Origin: an uncultured Clostridia bacterium
Lineage (GTDB): Bacteria > Bacillota > Clostridia > Saccharofermentanales > Saccharofermentanaceae
Direction of reading: 5' to 3'
DNA length: 64,000 nt
Assembly (NCBI GenBank): GCA_947303255.1
Contig: CAMYXL010000002.1
Span: 21,823 to 85,822, forward strand
The stretch's first letter is position 1. Each line of letters begins with the position of its first letter. Shown piece after piece: positions 1 through 9,363 of this stretch. The position numbers and the translations under genes were made by a program. A model generated the notes under the pieces. The model had not been told where the DNA came from. It did no database searches and saw only the letters and a list, made by a program, of their open reading frames with translations.

Positions 1-1309
1 CGCATGGAACGGCAACTGCGATCGCTACTAAAATTTTCCAATAACTGATGTGCTTAAACAGATCGTAGATGTTGCACTTATCCTTTATCTTATGCAAGAG
101 GATAAACTGCACTAAGAGTACTACAAACTCAGCCACTACCGTTCCTATCGCCGCACCTGTCGCCTTGAGAGACGGGATCAGGATCGCGTTAAGGATAAGA
201 TCTGTGATCGCACCTGCGATCTCGGAATACAAAACATATTTCTCCTTGCCGATAGGCACGAATATCTGAATTCCGATCAAGTTTGTGATACCGATAAAAA
301 GAAGTGTCGGCATGATGACTCGCATTGCCATGATGGCAGGTCTGAATTCAGGTCCCGACATAAAAAGAATGCTCTCATCAGCAAACAACATGAAATAGAC
401 CATGAGAGGGGTAGCAACTACAAATACAAACTTAAGTGCCTTTTGCGTGACTCTCTTAAAATCTTCCATGAGATTCTGCTCGATATAATGAGATACTCTC
501 GGAAGCACAACTGCTCCAAGAGAAGTAACGACACCGACGAGAACTGTCTTGATCTTTACGGCAGAACCGTACTGTCCGGCATCTGTCTTCGTAGCTATAA
601 AACCGAGCATGGCCGTATCAAGGTGCAAATAGATCGTGGTAGCACATGACATGGCAAAGAATATGATCGCCGGTTTAATGTGTCTTTTAAAGTTGTAATT
701 ATGCTGTCTCTTGTAGGAGATTATCTTCCTGGAATGGATAAGATTCATGATATTTGAAGCAGAAGTAGCAAATATCGTGATGCCTCCGAAGATTATATAG
801 TCTTCCTTATTGTGGATGAGAAGGAAGATGGCTATCAGGGCTATAAATTTGAATATGAGCGATCTGATCGTAATGTACTTATATTGCTCTAGCCCCTTAT
901 ACAGGTACTCCAGTCCCAAAGAGTTGAGCCAGATGGTGATTCCGACGATAAAGAACAGTAACTTATCATCACTGAACTGAGGGACCAGAAATACAGCCGG
1001 TATGAACACAAGCGTGGTAAGAAGGCTCATTATCACATTTATGATCAACAGCTCATGAACTGCTTTATTAAGCTCTTCCTGATCGTTTCTGACCTGAGCT
1101 ACGATACGGATTCCGTAATAAGGAATTCCGAGGAGAGCAAATAGTGAGAAGTAGCTGACTATGGAAACCGCAAATTCTACTCTTCCGGTTCCGGTCGGAC
1201 CAAGATATCTGTTAACATACGGATTCGAAATAATAGGAAACAAAATGGTTGCCACTGTTAGGATGGCATTCATCACGAAGTTCTTTTTCAAAGATTTGGT
1301 CTTTCCCAT
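1..1309 (-). CDS. Wzx-type polysaccharide flippase (partial, C-terminus off the left edge)
   Basis: An open minus-strand frame starts at ATG 1307-1309 behind the ribosome site GAGGAG and runs without a stop past base 1. About 436 residues are visible. It begins MGKTKSLKKNFVMNAILT and continues as regularly spaced hydrophobic segments with YLGPTGTGRVEFA near residue 40, a pattern typical of the polysaccharide-transport/MATE-like (MOP) superfamily. The family moves undecaprenyl-linked repeat units to the outer face of the membrane. It diverges from the polymerase gene at 1451 and belongs to the same surface-polysaccharide locus as the operon at 2749-12199. The family call is firm; the glycan is unknown. 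Confidence 0.85.
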   Translation of the reverse strand, partial: MGKTKSLKKNFVMNAILTVATILFPIISNPYVNRYLGPTGTGRVEFAVSIVSYFSLFALLGIPYYGIRIVAQVRNDQEELNKAVHELLIINVIMSLLTTLVFIPAVFLVPQFSDDKLLFFIVGITIWLNSLGLEYLYKGLEQYKYITIRSLIFKFIALIAIFLLIHNKEDYIIFGGITIFATSASNIMNLIHSRKIISYKRQHNYNFKRHIKPAIIFFAMSCATTIYLHLDTAMLGFIATKTDAGQYGSAVKIKTVLVGVVTSLGAVVLPRVSHYIEQNLMEDFKRVTQKALKFVFVVATPLMVYFMLFADESILFMSGPEFRPAIMAMRVIMPTLLFIGITNLIGIQIFVPIGKEKYVLYSEIAGAITDLILNAILIPSLKATGAAIGTVVAEFVVLLVQFILLHKIKDKCNIYDLFKHISYWKILVAIAVAVPC

Positions 1310-1354
1310 GAGTCTCCTCAGATATCAGTATATATGCAGTATAAATCTCAACAG

Positions 1355-1363
1355 ATTATATCA
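1355..1363 (-). promoter_or_regulatory. extended -10 promoter of the flippase gene
   Basis: On the minus strand TGATATAAT reads as an extended -10 (TGn plus TATAAT). Transcription would start near 1348, about 39 nt before the flippase ATG. No good -35 is visible, as expected for an extended -10. The same element recurs at 14059-14067, 35105-35113 and 37030-37038. Confidence 0.5.
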
Positions 1364-1450
1364 TATTGGCAAAAATGCGGTTCTTGTCACTATGACGATT
1401 TGCCACATTCGTATGTGGAAACCATATTATAAATAGTGTAGAATGAACGC

Positions 1451-2737
1451 ATGATTCTAGGAGATAATGTTAAAAACGTCAAGACAGCTCTGAGCAAGCC
1501 ACTGGCTGTGATTTTTTATGCCCTTTTTGCATATTTTTTCAACTATCACTTCATGGTATCGACCATGTTGTTCAGAACTCATTTGAATATATATAACCCG
1601 ACTTTCGTCAAGATATATGACTTCTTGTTCTACGTTCTTGTAGGGTTGGCTGTAGCAAGCGTACTCGTTTTTTACGAGGGGATCAGAGACAGGATCTATC
1701 CTATCGTGGTAATAGCAGTAGTACTGTTATTCAACCGCGGACGTGAAATAACCACACTCAAGGCTATTTCTGCCTTCTTCCTTCTCGTGATAGCTGCTAA
1801 GAACAAGAATATTAAGATCTGGGGAAGGATCGCATTTTATTGCGGTTGGGCATGGATGATCGGAAGTTTCATAGCTACGAGGGTAGGCTTTATTCCTGAT
1901 CTTACTTATGATAACGGAGCAAGGCATGCATTTGGAATCATCTATCCTACTGATCTCGGATGTCACATCCTGACTCTTTCCATGGTCCTTTGTTTCATCA
2001 GAAACGGTAAGCTCAAGATTTATGACTACATTTATCTTGCTTTGATGATGGCTATAAACATCCTGTTCATCAAGGCTAAGGTAAGTTTCGGCTGTATGTT
2101 CCTTTTGTTCTGCGGAAGTCTGTACGCTCAATATATTCATCCGAGAAGACGCCTTAATCAGGGTGTGGTCCAGGCTTATAACGCAGTATGTGTTCTGGCC
2201 TTTGCATTCTTTGCAATACTGACATTTGCCCTGACTCTTTCATATAGCCCTGATTCCGGTTCTATCTTCAACAAGATAGGATTCCTCGGCTCCATCAAAT
2301 CGAGATTCAGACAGGGTAAAGAAGCTTTTGCAACATATCCTCTTTCTCTCTGGGGTACATATATCCCTGAACAGGGTGCCGGAGCAAAGATCGAGTCTGA
2401 GATCACGAACTATTTCTTCCTGGATATCTCCTATGTCCGTATCATCCTTCTGAACGGAATCGGAATATTCTCACTCATGATGATCCATTACACAAAGATC
2501 CAGTACCATCTTGCGAAGAACAGGAAATACTATTTCATGTTGATACTTGTTATCTTCGGATTGGATTGCGCGATCGAACACCATATCATAGAGATCGCTT
2601 ACGGTCTTCCGGGCTTCATAATGTTTATGATCCCTAATGAAGCAGAGACTGAGATCGCTTCCGAGAAGTGTGATGTGAAGGTCAAAAAAAGGAAGGCCGA
2701 ATTCAAACCGGTTCCTTCCAATTCTCTTAGCGAATAA
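1451..2737 (+). CDS. Wzy-like polysaccharide polymerase (polytopic membrane protein)
   Basis: This 428-residue protein is made of about 10 to 12 hydrophobic segments with one long loop around residues 265-320 (YSPDSGSIF to GAGAKIESE). That is the architecture of O-antigen/capsule polymerases, which join flipped repeat units outside the membrane. Sequence similarity in this family is weak, so the call rests on topology and its place between a flippase and the LicD/glycosyltransferase operon. No Shine-Dalgarno precedes ATG 1451. Candidate -10 boxes TATAAA (1428-1433) and TAGAAT (1439-1444) imply a very short or absent leader. The stop lies 11 bp from the convergent LicD stop. Confidence 0.7.
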   Translation: MILGDNVKNVKTALSKPLAVIFYALFAYFFNYHFMVSTMLFRTHLNIYNPTFVKIYDFLFYVLVGLAVASVLVFYEGIRDRIYPIVVIAVVLLFNRGREITTLKAISAFFLLVIAAKNKNIKIWGRIAFYCGWAWMIGSFIATRVGFIPDLTYDNGARHAFGIIYPTDLGCHILTLSMVLCFIRNGKLKIYDYIYLALMMAINILFIKAKVSFGCMFLLFCGSLYAQYIHPRRRLNQGVVQAYNAVCVLAFAFFAILTFALTLSYSPDSGSIFNKIGFLGSIKSRFRQGKEAFATYPLSLWGTYIPEQGAGAKIESEITNYFFLDISYVRIILLNGIGIFSLMMIHYTKIQYHLAKNRKYYFMLILVIFGLDCAIEHHIIEIAYGLPGFIMFMIPNEAETEIASEKCDVKVKKRKAEFKPVPSNSLSE

Positions 2738-2748
2738 AGAAAAGTATA

Positions 2749-3660
2749 TTACTTCTCTGCTCCGAGCGATCCCGGGATAGGATCGATAACATACTTTTTT
2801 CCGTTTCCCAGATCAGCATAGATGAAGTTGATATGATATCTGTCTTCTTCCGGCGGGAATTCCATATAAGTAGGACCATATGCCTTTGTCAGGAACTTAA
2901 GATAGTCCTTAGGAACAGGGATCATCATATCTTCAAACTTGACTTCACCAAGAGGAAATATATCACTCTCGTCAAAGTAGAAATCATGATAATAACTGTC
3001 ATAATAGCAGCTGATCTTATCACCTGTACCGACCTTCTCGATCATATTTACATGAGACTCGTAGATCTTCTTCCACGGCTCCTTGTTGGTCATTCTTGAG
3101 AAGCTTCCGTAGATGCCTTTTATTAATCTTTTTACGAAATCGGCATTAGGAGCAAACTTGCAGTTAGCCTTGAGTTTAACGGATGTGTATTTCTTGCTGG
3201 CACTGTCAGTGTCACTGCAGACCTTATCGTAATCAGCCTTGTTTTCAGGCATGCGATCAAAGACAAAGATGTCGAGCATTATGGATGTATTCCATGCTTT
3301 TCCTGTAGTAGGATCGATCCAGTTTTTAACATCTCTTCCGCTTTGAATCCTTGAGTTCTTTATATAAACTCGCGGGAATAACTTATCGTGTTTGATGTCG
3401 GGCATATCAGAAGTAATGAGTTCATACATGTCGCCCCATTCTTCCTTCGGAACGGAAGCGAGCTTTTTCATGTCTTCTCTCATGATGCCGATATCAAGAT
3501 CATCATCCCACGGAATATAACCGTTATGACGGATAGCTCCGAGAAGAGTACCGTCGCATGCGAAGTAACGGATGTCATGCTTTTTACAGATCTCATCGAA
3601 TCTGTGAAGCATCTTTATGCCCTCGAGTTGTATCTCACGGATGATATTCTTGTCCTGCAT
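2749..3660 (-). CDS. LicD-family phosphotransferase, copy 1
   Basis: A 303-residue LicD protein. The diagnostic block AIRHNGYIPWDDDLD lies at about residues 45-60, with the Asp cluster that binds metal and nucleotide in this nucleotidyltransferase-fold family. LicD enzymes transfer phosphocholine or another phospho-alcohol from a CDP-activated donor to a glycan. The start ATG follows AAGGAA. It is the last gene of the minus-strand polysaccharide operon, 15 bp after the glycosyltransferase stop. A second LicD lies at 6498-7397 and a CTP-using cytidylyltransferase at 5788-6498, so a CDP-linked donor is likely made locally. The transferred group is not determinable from sequence. Confidence 0.88.
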   Translation of the reverse strand: MQDKNIIREIQLEGIKMLHRFDEICKKHDIRYFACDGTLLGAIRHNGYIPWDDDLDIGIMREDMKKLASVPKEEWGDMYELITSDMPDIKHDKLFPRVYIKNSRIQSGRDVKNWIDPTTGKAWNTSIMLDIFVFDRMPENKADYDKVCSDTDSASKKYTSVKLKANCKFAPNADFVKRLIKGIYGSFSRMTNKEPWKKIYESHVNMIEKVGTGDKISCYYDSYYHDFYFDESDIFPLGEVKFEDMMIPVPKDYLKFLTKAYGPTYMEFPPEEDRYHINFIYADLGNGKKYVIDPIPGSLGAEK

Positions 3661-3675
3661 TTTGATTTCCTTTTC

Positions 3676-4752
3676 TCACTCTTTTTCGATCTTACTAAGT
3701 ACGGTCTTGATGGCAGTTTCAAAGTAATATCCGCTTCTGAGCTTTGCTGAAACTGCTATTGCATTATCTTTCATTTCCTTATAGTCAGCGTCGCTTATCG
3801 CGTTGACTTTTTCTTCTATTTCATAGAGACTTCCGACTGCGATACCTACATGGTTTTCTGATACAAAACCGGACATTGCAGCTTCGCTCCATACGATTAC
3901 CGGAATGCCTGATGCGAGATAAAGCGATGTCTTATGAGGGTTGTTGTATCTCAGATACTCACCTGTGTTTCCGCCGCATGTTGATGCAGTGTTTCCGTCC
4001 CATACAAGACCGAAGCTTCCTTCAAGGACACCCGGCACTTCGTCAGGCTTGAACGAACCTTTGTAGATCATATCTTCGTTGCCCTTGTTTTCGAAGTAAT
4101 TACCGTAAAGATTAGCCTTGATATTGCACTTATTCGGATCAGCAAAGAGGTCATAGATATAACCTGCCTTACCGGGTGCCAGATTTCCTGCAACGCAGAT
4201 AGTATCCTTGCTGCACTTGTTCTCGTTTATCGGACAATCCGTAAGATAATCGAATATCTGAAGAGAAACGAGTTTGTTCTCGTCGATCCCTTTCTTGACG
4301 AGGACTTCCTTCATCTTATCGTTATGACAGATGATATAGTCCATCTTGCCAAGGAGAGTGAACTCCTGGGACTCGTAGTTCTCGCTGACGGACATAAGGC
4401 CTGCCACGCCGCCTCTTAGGGATTCCAGGTCATGGATAAGGCAGACTACTTTTCTGTCCTTTTTATTGCACAGCTTAGTAAGAAATTTAGGTGCGAGTCT
4501 TTTTCCCAGAGTAGGATGCTGGTAGATAAGAACGGAATCCTTCGGGAAAGTCATCAGGAGTTTGATCCAGAAGAAAGTGAACTTGATAACAGTCTCCGCT
4601 TTATCGAGGATCTTGTTCTTGTAGTGCCTGATGTAAGGCATCTCGATCCTGTTGAAACCGAGTTTCTTACAGATGGCCGCTATATCGCTCGGCGCCTTGA
4701 AGCCCGCTGTAAAACTTCCTTTCAGGTTCTCGTCCAAATAGTAAACGTTCAT
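3676..4752 (-). CDS. glycosyltransferase, Gtf3/WbbI-like GT-B enzyme
   Basis: This 358-residue protein resembles Gtf3/galactofuranosyltransferase-like sugar transferases. It has an N-terminal half with YQHPTLG and VCLIHDLESLRGG, and a C-terminal donor half with YLRYNNPHKTSLYLASGIP followed by VIVWSEAA. The family adds sugars to a lipid-linked chain on the cytoplasmic face. I choose ATG 4752 because GGAG stands 8 nt upstream and the residues before it (from 4794) would overlap the epimerase gene. The preceding stop is 16 bp away, so it sits inside the operon. Fold and general function are well supported; linkage and sugar are unknown. Confidence 0.8.
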   Translation of the reverse strand: MNVYYLDENLKGSFTAGFKAPSDIAAICKKLGFNRIEMPYIRHYKNKILDKAETVIKFTFFWIKLLMTFPKDSVLIYQHPTLGKRLAPKFLTKLCNKKDRKVVCLIHDLESLRGGVAGLMSVSENYESQEFTLLGKMDYIICHNDKMKEVLVKKGIDENKLVSLQIFDYLTDCPINENKCSKDTICVAGNLAPGKAGYIYDLFADPNKCNIKANLYGNYFENKGNEDMIYKGSFKPDEVPGVLEGSFGLVWDGNTASTCGGNTGEYLRYNNPHKTSLYLASGIPVIVWSEAAMSGFVSENHVGIAVGSLYEIEEKVNAISDADYKEMKDNAIAVSAKLRSGYYFETAIKTVLSKIEKE

Positions 4753-4768
4753 CTTGCTTGCTCCAGTA

Positions 4769-5791
4769 TCAGAATATCTTTTGAAGTGAGTCAAAGGTAT
4801 GCTTTACGCCTGCCTTCAGATCAAAGCATCCCTTCCAGCCGAGACCTTCCAGTTTCTTTGCATTAAGAACGGAATTCTCCATCTGGTTATAACCTGCTTT
4901 TTCCTTATCACTCGGATTCTCGAAAACAACCTCCATGCCGCTGCAGGATGATATAGCCTCAGCCAATTCCCTTATCGTGCAGCACGAATCGACGTTCGAG
5001 ATATTGTATGCTTCACCCGCTTCTCCGTTAATGAGAACGGTGATCATGGCGGATACGCAATCCAAAACATAGCAGTAGGATCTTCTCTGAGAACCGGCAC
5101 TTTTCATGACGATGTTCTTTCCTTCAGCCACATCATAAAAGAAAGCCGTTGATGCTCTCGTGTCAGCCTTGGATGCCGTTGGTCCGAAGATATGACCCGG
5201 ACGCACGGTTACAAAGTCAAGTCCGTATTCTGTTCTGTATGAAGAAAGAAGTGTCTCGCATGCTCTTTTTGCAGACGGATAACATGATCTCGGCGAGCCG
5301 ATATCGACAAAGCCGTAATCGTTCTCTTCAAATTCCTTATAGGTTTCCGTTCTGCCGTAAACTTCGCTCGAGGAAACGTACAGGATCCTCTTAACGTTGT
5401 GGGAACGTGAAAAAGCGATCATGTTGTTAAGACCGTCGATATTTACGAGCATGGTCTCAACAGGTTCAGTCGCATAAAGTCTCGGGTTAGCGGGACTTGC
5501 CGTGTGGATTATGTAATCGAAGTCCTCATCGGAAGATACTCCCGAAGCAAAATCAAACTTAACGAACGTGCAGTCGGATCCCTTGAATCTGGCGTTGAAT
5601 TTTTCTTCGCTTCTCGTGGCAGCGAATACTTTGATCCCGTGTCCGTAGCTTACCAGAAAATCAACAACGGCAGATCCTATAAGACCGTTAGCTCCCGTAA
5701 CGAGGATCTTGGACCCGTCAAGAGAACTCAGATCGGGAATACTGTTTTCGATAGTCTTAAGATCGGATATATAAGGTACTTCAGATATCAT
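4769..5791 (-). CDS. extended SDR: NAD-dependent sugar epimerase/dehydratase
   Basis: This 340-residue extended short-chain dehydrogenase has the Rossmann motif GANGLIGS near residue 35, the TASPANP stretch after beta-4, the active-site SSSEVYG, and YPSAK as the catalytic Tyr-x-x-x-Lys. RPGHIFGP follows, as in UDP-glucose-epimerase and UDP-glucuronate-decarboxylase relatives. It probably modifies a nucleotide sugar, or the CDP-linked product of the adjacent cytidylyltransferase. ATG 5791 overlaps the upstream stop as ATGA, a coupling signal, so it is preferred over GTG 5800. The substrate cannot be assigned. Confidence 0.85.
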   Translation of the reverse strand: MISEVPYISDLKTIENSIPDLSSLDGSKILVTGANGLIGSAVVDFLVSYGHGIKVFAATRSEEKFNARFKGSDCTFVKFDFASGVSSDEDFDYIIHTASPANPRLYATEPVETMLVNIDGLNNMIAFSRSHNVKRILYVSSSEVYGRTETYKEFEENDYGFVDIGSPRSCYPSAKRACETLLSSYRTEYGLDFVTVRPGHIFGPTASKADTRASTAFFYDVAEGKNIVMKSAGSQRRSYCYVLDCVSAMITVLINGEAGEAYNISNVDSCCTIRELAEAISSCSGMEVVFENPSDKEKAGYNQMENSVLNAKKLEGLGWKGCFDLKAGVKHTFDSLQKIF

Positions 5792-6498
5792 TTTATCCAC
5801 TCGTCCTGTTTTGTATGAAGGATAGACTTGAAGATCTTGAGATCGTCAAGAGTAGTGATCTTTATGTTTTCTTCGGAGCCCTTCGAGAAATAGGTTTCCT
5901 TTCCGAGTTCCTTCATGAGCTCACATGAAGCTGCCGTGCTGGTGATGCCCTTGGACTGAGCTTCGAGATGAGCGTTATAGAGCTCGCCGAACTTGTAGGA
6001 GTGAGGTGTCTGTGTTCTCATGAGACGGGATCTGTCGATGGATTCTTTGGACTTGATCTTGTCGTCACTTACAAATACGACCTCAGTACAAGGAATGGCA
6101 GCAACTGCACTTCCGTATTTCTCGAAAGTGACAAGGCTGTCGGAGATGATGTCGGATGAGACAAGCGGTCTGTTGCCGTCGTGGATCATTATAAGATCGT
6201 CATCGGATACGTTTTCCTTAAGCGCAGAAAGACCGCAGAAGATGGAATCCTGTCCGGTAGCTCCGCCAGGAACGACCCACTTGAGCTTTGTTATGTTGAA
6301 CTGCTTTGCGTATGCCCACAAAACCTCTGTCCATGACTCAAGAGTAACTACGATGATGGCATCAATGCTCGGATGCTTCTGAAAAGCTTCCATCGTGTGA
6401 ATGATTATCGGCCTGTCATCAACGTGAATGAACTGCTTAGGTATATCCTGATGCATTCTGGTAGCGCTTCCGGCTGCCGTAAGTAAAACAATATTCAT
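5788..6498 (-). CDS. IspD/TarI-like cytidylyltransferase
   Basis: A 236-residue nucleotidyltransferase. It has the N-terminal CTP-binding loop LLTAAGSATRM followed by PKQF, a central IMIHDGNRPLVS matching the HDGVRP-type block, and RTQTPHSYK near residue 160. These are shared by IspD (methylerythritol-phosphate) and TarI (ribitol-phosphate) cytidylyltransferases. The IspD role is possible, but the position between LicD and a sugar SDR argues for making a CDP-alcohol or CDP-polyol donor for LicD. ATG 6498 has GGAGGTG upstream and overlaps the LicD stop by one base. Confidence 0.82.
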   Translation of the reverse strand: MNIVLLTAAGSATRMHQDIPKQFIHVDDRPIIIHTMEAFQKHPSIDAIIVVTLESWTEVLWAYAKQFNITKLKWVVPGGATGQDSIFCGLSALKENVSDDDLIMIHDGNRPLVSSDIISDSLVTFEKYGSAVAAIPCTEVVFVSDDKIKSKESIDRSRLMRTQTPHSYKFGELYNAHLEAQSKGITSTAASCELMKELGKETYFSKGSEENIKITTLDDLKIFKSILHTKQDEWIK

Positions 6499-7397
6499 TA
6501 TGCTTCACCTCCAAGATCGATCTGTGCGTATATGTGTCTTTCTCTCTCTGATGTCTTCGGCAGCTGCATGTAGTCGCTTCCGTATCTCTGGTTGAGGTAA
6601 TCCTCAGCCTTGATCGGCACGCAGAACATCTCTGTCTCAAACGGTTCTTCGCGGTAGCCGTCAAACATCTTACGGTCATATATCTCTCCGAAAAAGTGTT
6701 TTGCTCCGCTCGGACAGACAAGATAATCCGTCGGTTCCTTGACCTTCGAGAAATACTTATCAGTGATCTTGAGCCACTTTTCCAATGAGTTAAAAGAGAA
6801 CAGGAACGAGAAGTTCGCTCTCTTGTTTACTTCCTTCTTTATCTGAGGATCGTTGTCTGTATATTTCAGGATATTGGCCTTGCATCTTTTCATTCGAAGA
6901 GAACTGTCGATAAAAAGCAGCATTGTACTCTTAAGGCCGTGGATCTTGCGGCGGAACGCGTTGTTGTACGTGTTTTCGAGAATAAAGATATCTACGAAAA
7001 GACCACCCTTTGTTACCTCAGGTGACTGGATGGACACGAGTTTGGTGCCCTTCTTGTGGATCTGAGGCATGTTATAGATGTAGTTCTCGTCACCCGGCAG
7101 GAACAGCTCGTACTTGTCGGAGAGTTCCTCGTCAAAGACATTCCTGAACTTCTCGAATTCTGCCCTTTGCATGAAGATATCGATGTCATCATCCCACGGA
7201 ATGAAACCCTTGTGTCTCATGGCTCCGAGGATGCTTCCGCCCGACAGGGTCCACTTGATATCATGCTTCTTGAAGACAGCTGCAAAATCCTTCATCATCT
7301 CAAGGAGATCACCCTGGATCTTATGGAGCAGTTCATCTGACACGACGCAGACTTCTTTATTGTATTCAACGGTTTTCAATAGATGTTGGATTCCCAT
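6498..7397 (-). CDS. LicD-family phosphotransferase, copy 2
   Basis: A 299-residue LicD protein with GAMRHKGFIPWDDDIDIFM at about residues 60-78, the family's signature Asp-rich block. It shares the block with the gene at 2749-3660 but differs widely elsewhere, so the two probably act on different acceptors or at different positions. It directly precedes the cytidylyltransferase in the operon (TAATG overlap). The C-terminus ends with an RYG..Y..LP element similar to copy 1. The start ATG at 7397 has only a weak AGG upstream. A gap of 63 bp separates it from the glycosyltransferase upstream. Confidence 0.88.
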   Translation of the reverse strand: MGIQHLLKTVEYNKEVCVVSDELLHKIQGDLLEMMKDFAAVFKKHDIKWTLSGGSILGAMRHKGFIPWDDDIDIFMQRAEFEKFRNVFDEELSDKYELFLPGDENYIYNMPQIHKKGTKLVSIQSPEVTKGGLFVDIFILENTYNNAFRRKIHGLKSTMLLFIDSSLRMKRCKANILKYTDNDPQIKKEVNKRANFSFLFSFNSLEKWLKITDKYFSKVKEPTDYLVCPSGAKHFFGEIYDRKMFDGYREEPFETEMFCVPIKAEDYLNQRYGSDYMQLPKTSERERHIYAQIDLGGEA

Positions 7398-7460
7398 AAT
7401 GCCTGAATCTGATGAAACGTCCTTTCCTTGTTTATCATCGGGATTATAACATAATCCCCG

Positions 7461-8582
7461 TTACTTTATTCTCTCGTGTTTTTCCATGGCGCAGACAAAC
7501 GCCTTTGCCATATTGTCAAACGTATATTCCGATATGATCTTACGCGACTTCTCGCCCATCTCAGTCCTTAAGTTATCGTCGGTTAGAACCTTGTCCAGAT
7601 AGAACTTCAATTCCTTCTCGAGGTTCTTCGAATCCAGGATATATCCGTTTACGCCCGGGAAGATAAGATCCTCCGCACTGCCCGTCGCGTCGCTCGCTAT
7701 AACAGGAAGACCGTAGGACATGGCTTCGTTGACTGTAAGGCCCCATGCCTCTATCTTCTTCTTGTAGTTATTCGGAAGAACAAAAAGGTCAGCGGCTGAA
7801 TAATAGCTGCATCTGTCCTTGGTGTCCACAGTTCCGAGGATATGGATATTACCGACTCCTTCGTACTTCTTCTTAAGAGCTTCTTCTCCCGGTCCGCAGA
7901 TCACCAGATGCCAATTCTTCCTGTCCATTTCCGTGAACACTTTGGTAAGTTCATTGACACCCTTATAGTCATCGATCCTTCCGAAATATAAGATCATCTT
8001 CTCGTCGTCCTTGATGCCGAGATCTGCTCTTACATTAAGCCTTATATCCTTATCGGTAACCTCGCTTACGTTAAAGCACCTGATGGTCTTGGAAGCCGGG
8101 ATCCCCAGATTCCTGTAGAACGTATATGTGTTGATCCCGGGCGTAATAAAGTAGTCGATGCTTCTCTTGTTAAGTCTCGTGAAAAAGTTCCTTACACCCT
8201 GCTTTATGACCTTCTCCATGCCGTACCTGCCAAAATCCATCGGCCAGTATTCCCAGAAGTACATAACGCATTTTTTCCTTTTCGAAAAATAGTGCGAGAG
8301 CTTGGTCGTAAGCTTAAGAGTATAAGTGCTGTTCATGGAAGGAAGGACGATCGCATCAAACTCTTCTTCGTTGAGCTTCTTGATGAGATTATTAGCTTCA
8401 CTTTCCTCTTTGCTCAGGATAGTAAGATTGATATCGTCATAAGTTTGGTCAAACTTGATGTTCTCATATCCTACGGAATACCCGTTAAGGATATAGAAAT
8501 GTGCGTCGACCATCTTGGAAATACTTCTGAACATTTCCAGACGGTACCAGTTCAAAGTTGTGTACAGATAGACCAGTCTCAT
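7461..8582 (-). CDS. GT4-family glycosyltransferase
   Basis: This 373-residue GT-B retaining glycosyltransferase has the donor-domain motif ILYFGRIDDYKGVNEL near residue 205 and the E-x7-E signature EAWGLTVNEAMSYGLPVIAS near residue 285, ending in a conserved GVNGYILD. GT4 enzymes use nucleotide-diphospho sugars at the inner membrane face. ATG 8582 overlaps the stop of the WecG/TagA gene by four bases (ATGA), so the two are probably translated together. Donor and linkage are unknown. Confidence 0.9.
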   Translation of the reverse strand: MRLVYLYTTLNWYRLEMFRSISKMVDAHFYILNGYSVGYENIKFDQTYDDINLTILSKEESEANNLIKKLNEEEFDAIVLPSMNSTYTLKLTTKLSHYFSKRKKCVMYFWEYWPMDFGRYGMEKVIKQGVRNFFTRLNKRSIDYFITPGINTYTFYRNLGIPASKTIRCFNVSEVTDKDIRLNVRADLGIKDDEKMILYFGRIDDYKGVNELTKVFTEMDRKNWHLVICGPGEEALKKKYEGVGNIHILGTVDTKDRCSYYSAADLFVLPNNYKKKIEAWGLTVNEAMSYGLPVIASDATGSAEDLIFPGVNGYILDSKNLEKELKFYLDKVLTDDNLRTEMGEKSRKIISEYTFDNMAKAFVCAMEKHERIK

Positions 8583-9340
8583 TTTGACTCAGCCTTTCTC
8601 TTCTTAGGTCTGTATTTCCATGCAAGAGCGAATATCTTGAAATCCTTGAGATATCTCTTTACAAGACGTCCCGGATCTTTGAGCATCCTGTAGAACCACT
8701 CAAGACCGATATCCGACATCCACTTCGGAGCTCTCTTGATATTGCCCGCCTCGAAATCGATGCTGGCACCAAGTCCGAACGAGATCGGAACATTTAATCT
8801 GTCTCTGTACGTATATGCGAATTTCTCCTGCTTAGGAGCACCGAGACCTACGATGAGGATATCAGGATGAACTTCCGTGATCATACCTACGATCTTGTCG
8901 ATCTCTTTCTCATCCTTCTCAAAACCGAACGGCGGAGAATATGTTCCGACAACATTAAGCCCTTCATATTTCTTCTCCAGGTTCTCCTTTGCCTTTGCGG
9001 CTACGCCTTCAGCAGCTCCGAGGAAGTACATCGTGTATCCTTCCTTAGCAGCCATCTCGCACACTCTCGGGAAGAGATCCGAACCGCTGATCTTCTCCTT
9101 GATAGGAGTCTTATAAAACTTGGATATCCATATAAGCGGCTTACCGTCGGTAATGACAAGAGATGCCTCTTTATACACTTTCTGGAAGAACTCATCCTCC
9201 TGAAGCATGATCATGTGATCTGCATTCGGAGTGACAACATAGGAATTGTTTCTCGCCTTGATGAGCTTCCTGATCTCGTCCAATGCCTCGTCAAAGGTAA
9301 CATTGTCGATCTCGATGTTCATGAATTGCAATCTAGACAT
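8579..9340 (-). CDS. WecG/TagA/CpsF-type glycosyltransferase (GT26)
   Basis: A 253-residue GT26 enzyme carrying the family blocks in order: TPNADHMIM at residue 37 (catalytic Asp and His region), ITDGKPLIW near 65, VGLGAPKQEKFA near 165, and GASIDFEAGNIKRAPKWM near 200, then a basic tail. GT26 enzymes add the second sugar (for example ManNAc) to the undecaprenyl-PP-sugar made by the initiating transferase. That fits the sugar transferase two genes upstream. It starts at ATG 9340, 23 bp after the Wzz stop. Confidence 0.9.
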   Translation of the reverse strand: MSRLQFMNIEIDNVTFDEALDEIRKLIKARNNSYVVTPNADHMIMLQEDEFFQKVYKEASLVITDGKPLIWISKFYKTPIKEKISGSDLFPRVCEMAAKEGYTMYFLGAAEGVAAKAKENLEKKYEGLNVVGTYSPPFGFEKDEKEIDKIVGMITEVHPDILIVGLGAPKQEKFAYTYRDRLNVPISFGLGASIDFEAGNIKRAPKWMSDIGLEWFYRMLKDPGRLVKRYLKDFKIFALAWKYRPKKRKAESK

Positions 9341-9363
9341 TATTTCTTCACCCGAAAACCGTT

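Noticed and set aside
1403..1418. CCACAT-TCGT-ATGTGG hairpin upstream of the polymerase as a terminator or operator
   Set aside because: A 6-bp stem with no T-run and no matching copy elsewhere; too little to call.
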